Assembly (NCBI GenBank): GCA_036504445.1
Contig: DASXVE010000034.1
Coordinates: 62,001 to 126,000, forward strand
Source of the DNA: Candidatus Aquicultor sp.
GTDB lineage: Bacteria; Actinomycetota; Aquicultoria; Aquicultorales; Aquicultoraceae
DNA: 64,000 nt
Reading direction: 5' to 3'
Numbering within the stretch: position 1 is the stretch's first letter; each line of letters starts with the position of its first letter. The notes under the pieces are model-generated. The model was not told where the DNA came from. It saw only the letters and a program-made list of their open reading frames with translations, and made no database searches. The position numbers and the translations under genes were made by a program. Shown here one piece after another: positions 18,451-29,651 of this stretch.

Positions 18451-19107
18451 ATGGCATCGCCATTTACGCCGAGAGCGACGAAAACCATTAAGATAGACCC
18501 AGAGCATCCCGATTTGAGTGCGCTTGAGGACGCCGCGCTGGCGGCCCGAGAAGGCGAACCGGTTGTTTTTCCCACCGATACCGTTTACGGGATCGGTGTG
18601 AACGCGCTTATTCCCGATGCGGACCTAGAAATCTTCCGTATTAAGGAGCGGCCCGCCGACAAACCGCTGATTCTTCTTGTGGCCGACCCGGATGATATCG
18701 AGCGCTATGTTCTCGATATTAGCGACGGGGCGCGAAAACTTATTGCGGCGTATTGGCCGGGCCCGCTGACGCTTATCTTCAAAAAAGCCCCAGACGTTCC
18801 CGATGAAGTAACGGCCGGTGGAGCTACGGTCGGCGTGCGCTGTCCCAATAATATCATCGCGCGCGAGTTGATTCGCCGCGCGCGAGTCGCATTTGCAACA
18901 ACCAGCGCCAATATTAGTAGTAATGCAAGCCCAAGAACAGCCGACGAGGCGGGGGAGTTATCCGGACGCGTCGCTTACATAATCGACGGTGGCGAAACAA
19001 AACTCGGCGTCGAATCCACGGTCGTCGATCTGTCGCAGGGTGAGCCTAAGATTGTCCGGCAGGGCTATCTCTCTCTTGGAGAAATTATCGCGGCTGTGAA
19101 TAGTTAA
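18451..19107 (+). CDS. tsaC: L-threonylcarbamoyladenylate synthase
   Basis: Makes threonylcarbamoyl-AMP from threonine, bicarbonate and ATP for the t6A modification of tRNA. The YrdC/Sua5 fold is shown by FPTDTVYGIGVNA, KERPADKPL, WPGPLTLIF, GVRCPNN and TTSANIS, and the end GVESTVVDL matches. 218 aa, the short form without the Sua5 C-terminal domain. It starts 7 bp after prmC. Confidence 0.93.
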   Translation: MASPFTPRATKTIKIDPEHPDLSALEDAALAAREGEPVVFPTDTVYGIGVNALIPDADLEIFRIKERPADKPLILLVADPDDIERYVLDISDGARKLIAAYWPGPLTLIFKKAPDVPDEVTAGGATVGVRCPNNIIARELIRRARVAFATTSANISSNASPRTADEAGELSGRVAYIIDGGETKLGVESTVVDLSQGEPKIVRQGYLSLGEIIAAVNS

Positions 19108-19638
19108 CATTACTATTGCAATCGCGGGCCCCGAGATTAAGAATATGGGCTTTGAAAGTAACTCTACCGAGTCTATAGACTCGGTAGAGTATAAATACCA
19201 CCAGTCCAGTAGTGTTTGCTTGCTGAAAACTTCGCGTCATCCCGATGTCTAGAGTACGGCTTTAAACTCTCAAGTACCGTTTTTCGTTTACGCAGTTAAC
19301 ATGGCATAAACCCTCAAGTAGCGAGAACTCATAGCGGGCATTTTTAATAGCAAGCATCAACTAGAGGGTTATTGTAATACGTATAGGATGTTATAGATAA
19401 GACACGGATGAGAACGAGCCGGCGGTGTGAGAAGGCTTGCACGAATTCCGATTTTGGTTGTAGTTTTGTGGTGGCGGGCATCGCTCTAACGGGTAAGTGC
19501 GATTGGCGGGCGCTCGTGCCGATAAAACCAACTAAATGGAAATCCCCAAGGCGCTTAGGGGTTTACAAGCCTCTTACATGCAGGTATTCTTCAATGGTAG
19601 GCATTTACACCTCGAATGCTTGGAAGGCGGTAGACTAG
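19108..19638. other. 531-bp intergenic region between tsaC and rpiB
   Basis: No convincing gene. A 76-codon open frame at 19408-19638 lacks a ribosome site and family features. The region holds the 30 bp palindrome at 19161-19190 and two 17 bp near-repeats: TAAACTCTCAAGTACCG at 19263-19279 and TAAACCCTCAAGTAGCG at 19307-19323 (15 of 17 identical). It also has a CCCC/GGGG hairpin near 19545-19563. In mycobacteria the gene after tsaC is wecA, which is absent here. Confidence 0.5.
19161..19190. repeat. 30-bp perfect palindrome
   Basis: ACTCTACCGAGTCTA is followed directly by its exact reverse complement. No T-run follows. It could be the stem of a transcript end for tsaC or a large dimer-binding site. 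Confidence 0.7.
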
Positions 19639-20094
19639 TTGAAGATAGTTATTGGAGCCGACCATGCCGGGTTTGGCTTAAAAGAAGAGTATAAAGAAAT
19701 TCTGAGAGCGGAAGGCATCGAATTCTTGGATATGGGGACGATGGGGGCTGACCAGCCCGTTGATTACCCTGATATTGCCGAGGCGGTTGCCCGTAAGGTG
19801 GCAAGCGGCGAATATGAGCGCGGTGTTATTATATGCGGTACCGGAATCGGCGTCGCCATTGCCGCGAATAAAGTGAAAGGTATACGTGCCGCGGCATGTA
19901 ACGACCCCGTTAGCGCACGTTTCTCGCGTGCGCATAACGATTCAAATATACTCACCGTCGGTGCGCGTATTGTCGGCATAGCGGTGGCACGCGAAATATT
20001 TCTTGTATGGCTTCATACCGGCTTCGAGGGCGGAAGACATGCCACCAGAGTCGAGAAAATAAATAAGATTGAAGAACGATCGGGAGTGAAATAA
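19639..20094 (+). CDS. rpiB: Ribose-5-phosphate isomerase B
   Basis: Interconverts ribose-5-phosphate and ribulose-5-phosphate in the pentose phosphate pathway. The RpiB/LacAB signatures are [40 protein letters not shown] and the C-terminal LWLH-like segment [12 protein letters not shown]. 151 aa. The start is a TTG at 19639 with GGAAGG upstream at somewhat long spacing. Its stop overlaps the glyA start by one base (TAATG), so glyA depends on it for translation. Confidence 0.94.
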   Translation: MKIVIGADHAGFGLKEEYKEILRAEGIEFLDMGTMGADQPVDYPDIAEAVARKVASGEYERGVIICGTGIGVAIAANKVKGIRAAACNDPVSARFSRAHNDSNILTVGARIVGIAVAREIFLVWLHTGFEGGRHATRVEKINKIEERSGVK

Positions 20095-21344
20095 TGACAC
20101 TGCGAGTAAGCGATCCGGACATCTGGCAGGCTATCCAGGGAGAGTTAAGCCGCCAGCAGAAAACGCTCGACCTCATCGCTTCAGAGAACTACACGAGCGA
20201 AGCGATCCTTGAAGCCCAAGGGTCGGTCATGACAAACAAATATGCGGAAGGATATCCAGGCAAGCGTTACTATGGCGGGTGCGAATTCGTTGATATCGCG
20301 GAAAACCTCGCGATCGAACGGGCCAAAGTGCTGTTTGGCGCCGAGTATGCAAACGTGCAGCCCCATTCGGGCGCACAGGCAAACACGGCAATCTACGTAG
20401 CGCTTCTCGAACCCGGCGATACCGTTATGGGGCTTATGCTGCCGCACGGCGGGCACTTAACGCACGGAAGCCCGGCCAACCTCTCCGGCCAAATTTATAA
20501 TTTTGTTGCGTATGGGGTAGATAAAGACTCGGAACGGCTTGATTACGATAAGATACGGGCGGCTGCACACGAGTGTAAACCGCGCATGATCGTAACCGGT
20601 GCGAGCGCGTACCCACGCGTCATCGATTTTAAGGCGTTTCGGTCGATCGCCGACGAAGTAGGGGCGTACCTGATGGTGGATATAGCCCATATTGCAGGGC
20701 TTGTTGCGGCGGGCGTTCACCCGAGCCCCGTACCGTATGCGGATGTCATCGGCACGACGACCCACAAAACACTGCGCGGCCCGCGCGGCGGTCTTATCCT
20801 GGCGCGCGAGCAGTACGGCAAAGCCTTAAATAAAGCCGTCTTCCCCGGTACGCAGGGTGGTCCTTGCATGCACACGGTTGCAGCTAAGGCAGTGTGTTTC
20901 AAAGAAGCCATGACCGACGGCTTCGAAGCATATTCAAAGCAAATCGTGGCTAATGCCCGGGCGATGGCTGAGGCGCTTGTGGAGCGCGGCTTTAGAATCT
21001 GCTCGGGTGGTACCGATACCCACCTGATGCTGGTCGACCTTACTAATAAAGAGATTACAGGCGCCGATGCGGAGCGCGAACTCGCGGCCGTCGGTATCAT
21101 CGCCAATAAAAACACAATCCCGTTTGAAACGAGGAGCGCATCGGTAACGAGCGGTATCCGTCTCGGTACACCGGCGGTTACGACCCGCGGTTTTGCCGAG
21201 GCCGAAACGCGCAAGCTGGCAAACCTCATCGCCGATACGCTTGAGAACATCGGTAACGATGCCGTTCAGCAGCGCATACGAGCCGAGGTTCAAAAGATGT
21301 GCAACGAGCACCCGATTTACACCGATCTCGCAGTTGGAGTCTAG
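20094..21344 (+). CDS. glyA: Serine hydroxymethyltransferase
   Basis: PLP enzyme that converts serine and tetrahydrofolate to glycine and methylene-tetrahydrofolate, supplying one-carbon units. Recognised by [12 protein letters not shown], the segment [40 protein letters not shown] and the PLP lysine in [13 protein letters not shown]. 416 aa, standard length. It follows rpiB in the same operon. A GTCTAGAC sequence overlaps the stop codon region and recurs at 21366-21373. Confidence 0.97.
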   Translation: MTLRVSDPDIWQAIQGELSRQQKTLDLIASENYTSEAILEAQGSVMTNKYAEGYPGKRYYGGCEFVDIAENLAIERAKVLFGAEYANVQPHSGAQANTAIYVALLEPGDTVMGLMLPHGGHLTHGSPANLSGQIYNFVAYGVDKDSERLDYDKIRAAAHECKPRMIVTGASAYPRVIDFKAFRSIADEVGAYLMVDIAHIAGLVAAGVHPSPVPYADVIGTTTHKTLRGPRGGLILAREQYGKALNKAVFPGTQGGPCMHTVAAKAVCFKEAMTDGFEAYSKQIVANARAMAEALVERGFRICSGGTDTHLMLVDLTNKEITGADAERELAAVGIIANKNTIPFETRSASVTSGIRLGTPAVTTRGFAEAETRKLANLIADTLENIGNDAVQQRIRAEVQKMCNEHPIYTDLAVGV

Positions 21345-21375
21345 ACGGTAAAGGTAGTGCAAACTGTCTAGACAG
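21339..21375. repeat. Two GTCTAGAC palindromes after glyA
   Basis: GTCTAGAC occurs at 21339-21346 and, as part of the 12 bp palindrome CTGTCTAGACAG, at 21364-21375. The two could pair as a hairpin at the end of glyA or be a paired protein site. No T-run follows. Confidence 0.35.
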
Positions 21376-21503
21376 CTTAGAGCGCATTGGCGCAATATAG
21401 GCCTACAATATGGGCTCTATATAGATTGTAGATATTATTATATGTAGCTTGGATATAACTATAAGCACCAGTAAGCGGCGAACGAAACCGGTGAGGTAGC
21501 CAC

Positions 21504-22037
21504 ATGGATACAGAGCAAAGCGGCAGCGAACAAGATACCCGGGGGTTGCGGCACAACGACGATATGCGCCCGTCGTGGGACGAGTACTTCATGAATATCG
21601 CCAGACAGGTTTCTGAGCGTTCGACGTGCATACGTCGGAAAATCGGTGCGGTTGTTGTTCGAGATAAGCGGATTCTTACCACAGGCTATAACGGTGCCCC
21701 TTCAGGCATCCGGCACTGTTACGATGTCGGATGCCTTCGACAAGAGCGGGGCATTGCCTCAGGAGAGCGGCACGAGCTGTGTCGAGGGCTTCACGCCGAG
21801 CAAAACGCGATTATCCAGGCGGCTTTATACGGCGTAGCGGTACGGGGAGGATCGATTTACTGTACGCATCAACCCTGCAGTTTGTGTGCTAAGATGTTAA
21901 TCAACGCGGGAATTTTGGAAATATTATACGTAGAAGGTTATCCGGATTTGCTCTCGCAAGATTTGTTACAAGAAGCAGGCGTACAGGTAACAAAGCTTGC
22001 GTTCTATCGCGGAGAACAACCAGAAACCCTGCTATAG
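21504..22037 (+). CDS. comEB: Deoxycytidylate (dCMP) deaminase
   Basis: Zinc enzyme converting dCMP to dUMP for thymidylate synthesis. The zinc site and proton shuttle are HAEQNAI (His and Glu) and PCSLCAK (two Cys). The substrate region [16 protein letters not shown] and YNGAPSG are typical. 177 aa including a 25-residue polar N-terminal extension. AGGT precedes the ATG at 21504. The link with glyA makes metabolic sense through the thymidylate/folate cycle. Confidence 0.92.
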   Translation: MDTEQSGSEQDTRGLRHNDDMRPSWDEYFMNIARQVSERSTCIRRKIGAVVVRDKRILTTGYNGAPSGIRHCYDVGCLRQERGIASGERHELCRGLHAEQNAIIQAALYGVAVRGGSIYCTHQPCSLCAKMLINAGILEILYVEGYPDLLSQDLLQEAGVQVTKLAFYRGEQPETLL

Positions 22038-22043
22038 TGCTGA

Positions 22044-22064
22044 GCTGATATTTCTTATATCAGC
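22044..22064 (+). terminator. Hairpin between dCMP deaminase and the atp operon
   Basis: GCTGATAT and ATATCAGC form an 8 bp stem with a 5-base loop, starting 6 bp after the stop codon. There is no T-run, so termination would be weak. Confidence 0.4.
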
Positions 22065-22139
22065 GCGTGCAAGTTGGCAACCAAGCTATTGCAACAATTT
22101 ATAATTTATAGTACCATGCAAGGGGCGTGTTCGTATTAA

Positions 22140-22526
22140 ATGTTACAACCTGATGATGAAGACCGCTGGCCGATGTGGGATGACAAAAAACTAGATCCGT
22201 CTGAAAGTAGGCCGCAAGAAGAACGGTCGTCGCAACAAACAAGTATAACAGGCGAGAAAAGGCACAATGATGCCTCGCGCGAATCACTGGCAGGTTCAAT
22301 GCGATATATGTCCCTTGGAACTGAACTGTTCGGCGCTGTTGTCGTAGGAACGCTGCTTGGATGGGCGGTAAGCTGGCTGGTTAGCCTTATTACCGGCCAT
22401 GAGCCTATTTGGATTATTGCAATTGGCGTTATATTAGGGGCGGTAGCGGGGTTCTTCAATATGTACCATTTTGTGGTTGAGGAAGAGCAACGAGAGGAGC
22501 AGAAACGCCGTGGCTCCTCACGGTAG
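22140..22526 (+). CDS. atpZ: AtpZ-like two-helix membrane protein
   Basis: 128-residue protein with a polar, acidic N-terminal 60 residues and two membrane helices (about 57-80 and 88-112), the second ending in FFNMYHFVVEEE. This matches the AtpZ / ATPase gene 1 family encoded ahead of F-type ATP synthase subunits, thought to help magnesium handling or assembly. The ATG at 22140 has only a distant GGGG site. The next gene starts inside its last codons. Confidence 0.8.
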   Translation: MLQPDDEDRWPMWDDKKLDPSESRPQEERSSQQTSITGEKRHNDASRESLAGSMRYMSLGTELFGAVVVGTLLGWAVSWLVSLITGHEPIWIIAIGVILGAVAGFFNMYHFVVEEEQREEQKRRGSSR

Positions 22527-22923
22527 GCAGCAACAAATGCCCCGAAATAAATCTTCGTTTAACGTCATTGAAATTTTGATATATGGGCTTCCGTTCTGGA
22601 TAGGAATACTGGTCGCAGCATGGTTTTACAAAGGGCTGATCGGCTTGGAGAGTACTCTAGTTGGGCTCGGTATTCTAAGCGTGTTTCTTGCGAGCGAGGT
22701 CTTTGTTGATAAGAAATCGAAGAGGCTGTCTGGAGCAAAAGCAGTCGCCTTGATTGCAGGAAGTTTTGGAGTGCGCCTTATAGCGCTCCTGGTGGTGAGC
22801 TACCTGTTCTACAGATTTTCAGAGCTTAATTTGTTTATTCTGTTGCTTACCATAGCGTTTGGTTTTACGGCAATACTTCTAATTAGTATGAAGAACTGGC
22901 TGAAAGGCCCGGTTGGTAGATAA
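22510..22923 (+). CDS. atpI: ATP synthase protein I
   Basis: Small hydrophobic protein (137 aa from GTG 22510) with four predicted membrane segments, assigned to the AtpI/ATP synthase I family from its position and pattern; AtpI assists c-ring assembly. GTG 22510 has GAGGAG 10 bp upstream and overlaps atpZ by 17 bp. An ATG at 22537 is an alternative start with a weaker site. Sequence similarity of this family is low, so the call leans on context. Confidence 0.75.
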   Translation: MAPHGRQQQMPRNKSSFNVIEILIYGLPFWIGILVAAWFYKGLIGLESTLVGLGILSVFLASEVFVDKKSKRLSGAKAVALIAGSFGVRLIALLVVSYLFYRFSELNLFILLLTIAFGFTAILLISMKNWLKGPVGR

Positions 22924-22934
22924 AGAAAGGGGTA

Positions 22935-23747
22935 ATGAGATTGGCTGCCGAAGCTGTTAACCCAATGGAAGAAATATTGAGGGAATTTGATCTCTCAAGC
23001 CCACACGCTCAAAATTTCTTTGGCATTAACCTCGCGCCGGTAAATCACGTTTTAAAGCAAATCCCGCTTCCATTTGATATTACCATTAATAAAGCTGTAG
23101 TAATCATGTGGCTTGCGGCAATTCTGTCATTTACTCTGATTGCGTACGCGGGTAGGGGAAGAGGGCTTGTTGCGAAGGGCTTAAAGAATGCAATGGAAGC
23201 GATATTCCAATTCATTAAGTTGGACGTCGTTGATGATAACTTAGGTGATGCGGGAAGGACATGGCTACCATTTATCGGCGGTTTATTCTTCTTTATCTTG
23301 TTTAACAATCTGCTCGGCCTCATTCCAGCCGGATTCTCTCCGGGATCAAACATCAACTTTACCGCATCGCTTGCAATCATGGTTTTCTTAAGTGTGCTCA
23401 TGGCTGGCATGAAGAAACAGGGACCAGTCAAATACTGGGTGAATCTGGCGCCAGGCGGGCTGCCGAAATGGATCTATATAATTCTCTATCCGATCGAATT
23501 CATAAGCTTGTTAGCAAAACCATTCTCACTGGCAGTTCGACTTTTTGCCAACCTCTTGGCCGGCCACATCGTCATTGCATCGCTTTTGGCACTGATCATC
23601 CTTTTTGGCGTATGGCTTGCCCCGGTTTCCGTCGTTATCGCGGTTATCATGTATGCTTTCGAAATATTTGTAGCGTTTATCCAGGCGTATATTTTTGCAA
23701 TTTTAGCTTCGGTTTATATCGGCGCTTCGGTGCATCCCGAGCACTAA
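22935..23747 (+). CDS. atpB: ATP synthase subunit a
   Basis: Membrane stator subunit that forms the two half-channels for protons beside the c-ring. The essential arginine is in the helix region SLAVRLFANLLAGH. Other family segments are LPFIGGLFFFILFNNLLGL and EIFVAFIQAYIFAIL. 270 aa with about six helices. AAAGGGG precedes the ATG. It follows atpI by 11 bp. Confidence 0.96.
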   Translation: MRLAAEAVNPMEEILREFDLSSPHAQNFFGINLAPVNHVLKQIPLPFDITINKAVVIMWLAAILSFTLIAYAGRGRGLVAKGLKNAMEAIFQFIKLDVVDDNLGDAGRTWLPFIGGLFFFILFNNLLGLIPAGFSPGSNINFTASLAIMVFLSVLMAGMKKQGPVKYWVNLAPGGLPKWIYIILYPIEFISLLAKPFSLAVRLFANLLAGHIVIASLLALIILFGVWLAPVSVVIAVIMYAFEIFVAFIQAYIFAILASVYIGASVHPEH

Positions 23748-24008
<261 letters not shown>

Positions 24009-24055
24009 GGTTCACTCAGTAATGGCGGATCTTTTCAAGAACAGGTGGGGTAAGA

Positions 24056-24541
24056 GTGTTAGCATTGCAGACTAACCTCATATTCTGGACGGTACTAACG
24101 TTTCTCATTCTTGTGGTGCTGCTTGGTAAATTCGGGTTCGCACCCCTCGTTCAGATTCTTGAGAGTCGCGAGCGTAAGATTCGCGAATCGATCGAACAAG
24201 CGGAACACGCAAGACTTGAGGCAGAACGTTTACTGCGTGAATACGAGGAGAAGTTGGCGGAAGCCAGGAAAGAGGCTCAGCAGTTTATCGCAGAAGGCAA
24301 AGATCTCGGTGATAAACTCAGAGCTGAAATTGTCCAAAAAGCAGAAGAAGAAGGAAAGCGAATCGTCGCTAAAGCCGAGGAGCAGATCAATCGCGATGTT
24401 GAGCAAGCACGCAAAGACCTCAGGGCTGAAGTTGCGAATCTAAGCGTAGATTTAGCGGCTAAAGTTATTGAGCGCGAGCTTGATCAAAGCGCACACGAGC
24501 AGCTCATCGAGAAATACCTCAGTGAAGTGGGTCGCTTATAA
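24056..24541 (+). CDS. atpF: ATP synthase subunit b
   Basis: Peripheral stalk subunit of 161 aa: one N-terminal membrane helix (about residues 5-25), then a long charged coiled coil (about 35-155) with a typical AERLLREYEEKLAEARKEA segment. GTG start at 24056 after AGGTGGGG. It overlaps atpH by one base. Confidence 0.94.
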   Translation: MLALQTNLIFWTVLTFLILVVLLGKFGFAPLVQILESRERKIRESIEQAEHARLEAERLLREYEEKLAEARKEAQQFIAEGKDLGDKLRAEIVQKAEEEGKRIVAKAEEQINRDVEQARKDLRAEVANLSVDLAAKVIERELDQSAHEQLIEKYLSEVGRL

Positions 24542-25080
24542 TGAGAGGCGAGCAAATAGCGAGGGAATATGCGAGAGGGCTGTTTGAAGCAGCCGTCGGG
24601 AAAAAGAACCTCGACAAAGTAGTTAAAGAGGTAAATTTCGTTGGCGATAACCTAACGGATCCTGAATTTGAAGGGTTTTTCCAGTCGATTAAGATCGACA
24701 GCGAAGCGAAAAAAAGCGTCTTTAACAAAGTATTCCTTCAAGAAGTATCCGTGATAACTCGCAACTTCTTCTGGCTTATTTTTGACAATGGCAGGGAAAA
24801 CCTGCTGTATGAAATCCGCAATGAGTTTGAGCGGTTAGTTGACGAGCAAAACAAATGCGTGGTCGCGAAAGTTATAACTGCTGTGCCTTTGAACGACAAA
24901 ATCAAGCGCAGATTGCAGAAACAACTTACGGATGCCACCAAAAAAGAAGTGCTCGTCGAAACGGTTGTAGACCCAAGCATCTTTGGTGGAATGCTGGTCT
25001 ACGCTGATGGACAAGTTATTGACGCTAGCGTGAAGTCACGTCTAAACAACTTACGCGAACGATTAACTCAAGCGCGGTAA
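24541..25080 (+). CDS. atpH: ATP synthase subunit delta
   Basis: Joins the stalk to the alpha subunits (OSCP homologue). 179 aa; N-terminal helical bundle beginning [13 protein letters not shown] and a C-terminal region with [18 protein letters not shown], the conserved family end. It is a separate delta and not the mycobacterial b-delta fusion. The ATG overlaps the atpF stop. Confidence 0.94.
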   Translation: MRGEQIAREYARGLFEAAVGKKNLDKVVKEVNFVGDNLTDPEFEGFFQSIKIDSEAKKSVFNKVFLQEVSVITRNFFWLIFDNGRENLLYEIRNEFERLVDEQNKCVVAKVITAVPLNDKIKRRLQKQLTDATKKEVLVETVVDPSIFGGMLVYADGQVIDASVKSRLNNLRERLTQAR

Positions 25081-25091
25081 GGAGAAGCTTA

Positions 25092-26606
25092 ATGAGAATC
25101 AAGTCTAGGGAAATTGCCTCAATACTGAGGCAAGAAATCGAAAAATACGAACCTCAAATTGAGGTTGAAGAAATCGGAACGGTTCTCGAAGCCAGAGATG
25201 GAATCGCTATTGTCCACGGTGTACGCGGCGTCATGGCAAACGAAATGTTGGAGTTTCCCGGTGGGATTATGGGACTCGCGCTTAACCTCGAAGAGGATAA
25301 CGTGGGTGTCGTTATCATGGGAGACTACCTCAAGATTCAGGAAGGTGACATCGTCAAACGTACCGGGCGTATTGCCGAGGTACCGGTCGGTGAAGCACTT
25401 CTTGGCCGTGTCGTTAATTCACTAGGTCAGCCGATCGACGGGAAAGGACCTATCGCTAACGAAGGTTACCGCCCGATCGAATGGTTGGCGCCGGGTGTTG
25501 TACAAAGGCAACCTGTTAAGGAGCCTTTGCAGACCGGTTTGAAAGCCGTAGATTCAATGATTCCGATAGGCCGCGGTCAGCGCGAGCTTATCATTGGTGA
25601 CCGTAGAACTGGAAAAACCGCGATTGCGCTCGACGCGATTATCAACCAGAAAGATACTGGTGTTATCTGCGTTTATGTAGCAATCGGCGGTAAGGCATCG
25701 ACCGTCGCTCAGGTCGTTGAGACCCTTGAGCGCCATGATGCAATGAAATACACGATAGTTGTCGCATCCCCGGCATCCGACCCGGCACCGATGCAGTACA
25801 TCGCGCCGTACGCCGGTTGTGCCATGGCCGAACATTATCTGTATAACGGGAAGCACACCCTGGTTATCTATGATGACTTGAGCAAGCAGGCACAGGCATA
25901 TCGCCAGATGTCGCTGCTCCTTCGTCGTCCGCCAGGCCGTGAGGCTTATCCGGGTGACGTTTTCTATCTCCACTCAAGGTTGTTAGAGCGGGCATGCAAG
26001 CTCAACGATGAGCTTGGCGGCGGTTCACTTACCGCGCTGCCTATTATCGAGACCCTTGCGGGTGACGTTTCGGCGTACATTCCGACCAATGTTATTTCGA
26101 TTACCGATGGCCAGATCTTCCTCGAGAACGATCTCTTCTACTCGGGCGTACGTCCGGCTGTTAACATCGGTATTTCAGTATCCCGAGTCGGTGGTTACGC
26201 ACAGATTAAAGCTATGAAGCAAGTCGCCGGGGGCCTAAGAATGGACCTCGCGCAGTTTAGGTCGCTCGAAGCGTTTGCGCAGTTTGCATCCGATTTGGAT
26301 AAAGCGACACAGGCACAGCTCGCACGCGGTCAGCGCATGATCGAGCTTCTGAAGCAAAATCAGTATGTGCCGATGGTGGTTGAGGATCAGGTTATCCAGA
26401 TCTTTACCGGTGTTCGCGGATTCTTGGATGACGTCGATGTGGCAAAGATTCAGGAATTCGAAGCCGGTCTTGTTGAGTTTATTCACAGCAAATACGCTGA
26501 GATTCCGCAGGCTATCGCCAGTGAGAAAGTGCTCTCTGAGAATACCGAAAAGAAACTTAGTGATGCCGTTAGCGAATTCAAAAAGATGTTCATCAGATCT
26601 CTGTAA
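25092..26606 (+). CDS. atpA: ATP synthase subunit alpha
   Basis: Non-catalytic nucleotide-binding subunit of F1. The P-loop is [15 protein letters not shown] (about 169-183), and the arginine finger region [15 protein letters not shown] is present. 504 aa, normal. AAGGAGAAGC precedes the ATG at 25092. Confidence 0.97.
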   Translation: MRIKSREIASILRQEIEKYEPQIEVEEIGTVLEARDGIAIVHGVRGVMANEMLEFPGGIMGLALNLEEDNVGVVIMGDYLKIQEGDIVKRTGRIAEVPVGEALLGRVVNSLGQPIDGKGPIANEGYRPIEWLAPGVVQRQPVKEPLQTGLKAVDSMIPIGRGQRELIIGDRRTGKTAIALDAIINQKDTGVICVYVAIGGKASTVAQVVETLERHDAMKYTIVVASPASDPAPMQYIAPYAGCAMAEHYLYNGKHTLVIYDDLSKQAQAYRQMSLLLRRPPGREAYPGDVFYLHSRLLERACKLNDELGGGSLTALPIIETLAGDVSAYIPTNVISITDGQIFLENDLFYSGVRPAVNIGISVSRVGGYAQIKAMKQVAGGLRMDLAQFRSLEAFAQFASDLDKATQAQLARGQRMIELLKQNQYVPMVVEDQVIQIFTGVRGFLDDVDVAKIQEFEAGLVEFIHSKYAEIPQAIASEKVLSENTEKKLSDAVSEFKKMFIRSL

Positions 26607-26622
26607 GTCAGGGTGATAATAA

Positions 26623-27507
26623 ATGGCTAAAGCGAGAACAGTCTTAAATCAAATAAAAAGCGTTGAGAAGACACGCCAGATCACCAAAACTATGGAGATG
26701 GTTGCGACTGCAAAGATCAAGAGGGCCCAGGCACGCATCGAAGCGGCACGCCCGTACGCAATAAAAATGGTCGATGTACTTAACAACGTTGCACAAAACG
26801 TCGGGCCGGGAAGCCATCCGCTTCTTGATGTTCACGAAAAAACCGAGAACGTCATCATCGTCTCGATTACATCGAACCGGGGTTTGTGCGGGTCGTTCAA
26901 CATGAACATCTTGCGACAGTCGATTGGCGTCTACAAGAAAGAGGCTGCGGAGGGCAGGAATGTTTCGTTTATTGGCGTAGGGCGTAAAGGCGTTAACGCA
27001 TTAAGGTTCGCGGGCTATGAAATCATGGAGGCACATACCGATTTCTCGGATAACCCGACGTTTGCGGAAGCAAAGATCATTGCCGACAGGGTGGTTGAAC
27101 TATATCAAGAGGGCAAGGTAGACAAAGTGTACCTGGTATTCAACCAGTTCAAATCGCTCATGGAGCAAAAGCCTACTATTCACCAGCTGCTACCTATCAA
27201 ACAGGAGCAGATTACGAGTGATAATGATGCAGGCGCCGGAGTTGCGAAGTATGAGTTTGAACCGGACGCTGTAAGCGTGCTCTATGATTTACTCCCACGG
27301 TATGTGGATACGGTTGTTTTGCGTGCCTTGATGGAGTCGGTTGCAAGCATGTTCGCGGCACAACGTACCGCGATGAAATCGGCTACAGACAATGCCGAGG
27401 ATATGATCACAAATCTTACCCGGTGGTATAACCGGGCGCGTCAGGCACAGATCACGCAGGAAATCGCGGAGATCGTCGGCGGAGCCAACGCTCTGCAGGA
27501 AGCATAA
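26623..27507 (+). CDS. atpG: ATP synthase subunit gamma
   Basis: Central shaft of F1, 294 aa. The N-terminal coiled-coil start, KARTVLNQIKSVEKTRQITK, and the C-terminal helix with AMKSATDNAEDMI are diagnostic, as is SNRGLCGSFN. No redox or regulatory cysteine insertion is seen. A 31 bp hairpin lies between it and atpD. Confidence 0.96.
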   Translation: MAKARTVLNQIKSVEKTRQITKTMEMVATAKIKRAQARIEAARPYAIKMVDVLNNVAQNVGPGSHPLLDVHEKTENVIIVSITSNRGLCGSFNMNILRQSIGVYKKEAAEGRNVSFIGVGRKGVNALRFAGYEIMEAHTDFSDNPTFAEAKIIADRVVELYQEGKVDKVYLVFNQFKSLMEQKPTIHQLLPIKQEQITSDNDAGAGVAKYEFEPDAVSVLYDLLPRYVDTVVLRALMESVASMFAAQRTAMKSATDNAEDMITNLTRWYNRARQAQITQEIAEIVGGANALQEA

Positions 27508-27512
27508 TCAAT

Positions 27513-27543
27513 GTTTATCTATAAGAATAACTTATAGATAAAC
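27513..27543 (+). repeat. Hairpin between atpG and atpD
   Basis: GTTTATCTATAAG (27513-27525) and its exact complement (27531-27543) form a 13 bp AT-rich stem with an AATAA loop, six bases after the atpG stop. No T-run follows. It may set relative expression by protecting or processing the message. Confidence 0.65.
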
Positions 27544-27586
27544 TGGTATACAAAGTGAACATTGTTTGGATACGTTTGGCGTATAA

Positions 27587-29041
<1,455 letters not shown>

Positions 29042-29056
29042 GTGGAGGATTTATTA

Positions 29057-29473
29057 ATGGCTGATCACAAGCTTACATGCGAAGTGGTGAGCCCGGAGCG
29101 AATCGTCTTTAGTGGAGAGGCGGATATAATTGTCGCCCGAGGTGCCGAGGGAGAACTCGGTATCATGGCGAACCATATCCCTATTGTCACGCCTCTTCAG
29201 ATTGGCGAGCTCAGGGTCAAAAACGGTAACGATCAAGAGTATATTACCGTCATGGGCGGCTACCTGGAGTTTAACAACAACAAGGCAACCGTACTGGCGG
29301 ACGTAGCTGAACTCTGGTCGCAGATTGACGTTGAGCGGGCACGGCAGAAAAAAGAAGAGCGGGAGCGGGAGCTTTCTGACGCTAAGTTGAGCGAAGAAAC
29401 ATTAGCGGAAGCCGAGATAAGCCTTCGGAAAGCGCTCTTAAGGCTAGAGATTGCCGAGCGGGCTCGCCGGTAA
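29057..29473 (+). CDS. atpC: ATP synthase subunit epsilon
   Basis: Regulatory subunit: an N-terminal beta-sandwich with LTCEVVSPERIVFSG and GELGIMANHIP, then a C-terminal two-helix arm rich in Arg/Glu (about residues 90-138). The ATG at 29057 has GGAGG at good spacing; a GTG at 29042 in frame would add five residues. 138 aa. It is the last gene of the atp operon. Confidence 0.95.
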   Translation: MADHKLTCEVVSPERIVFSGEADIIVARGAEGELGIMANHIPIVTPLQIGELRVKNGNDQEYITVMGGYLEFNNNKATVLADVAELWSQIDVERARQKKEERERELSDAKLSEETLAEAEISLRKALLRLEIAERARR

Positions 29474-29651
29474 AAAAATTAAATAACGATAATTGCTGGA
29501 TAAACGGTTAAAAATGTGTGCAAGAGAGTGCACTAACTTGCTTGCCGCATTGACCACCGTTTAAAAGTCAATTATGCTTTTTTATCAGGGCAGGTTTGTA
29601 AAAGCTTGCCTTGGTTTTTTCTGGAGCAATGCCGGGAATGTAGGGGTAGAT

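Noticed and set aside
19408-19638. 76-codon open frame before rpiB
   Set aside because: No ribosome site, biased composition and no family features; it runs into the rpiB start region.
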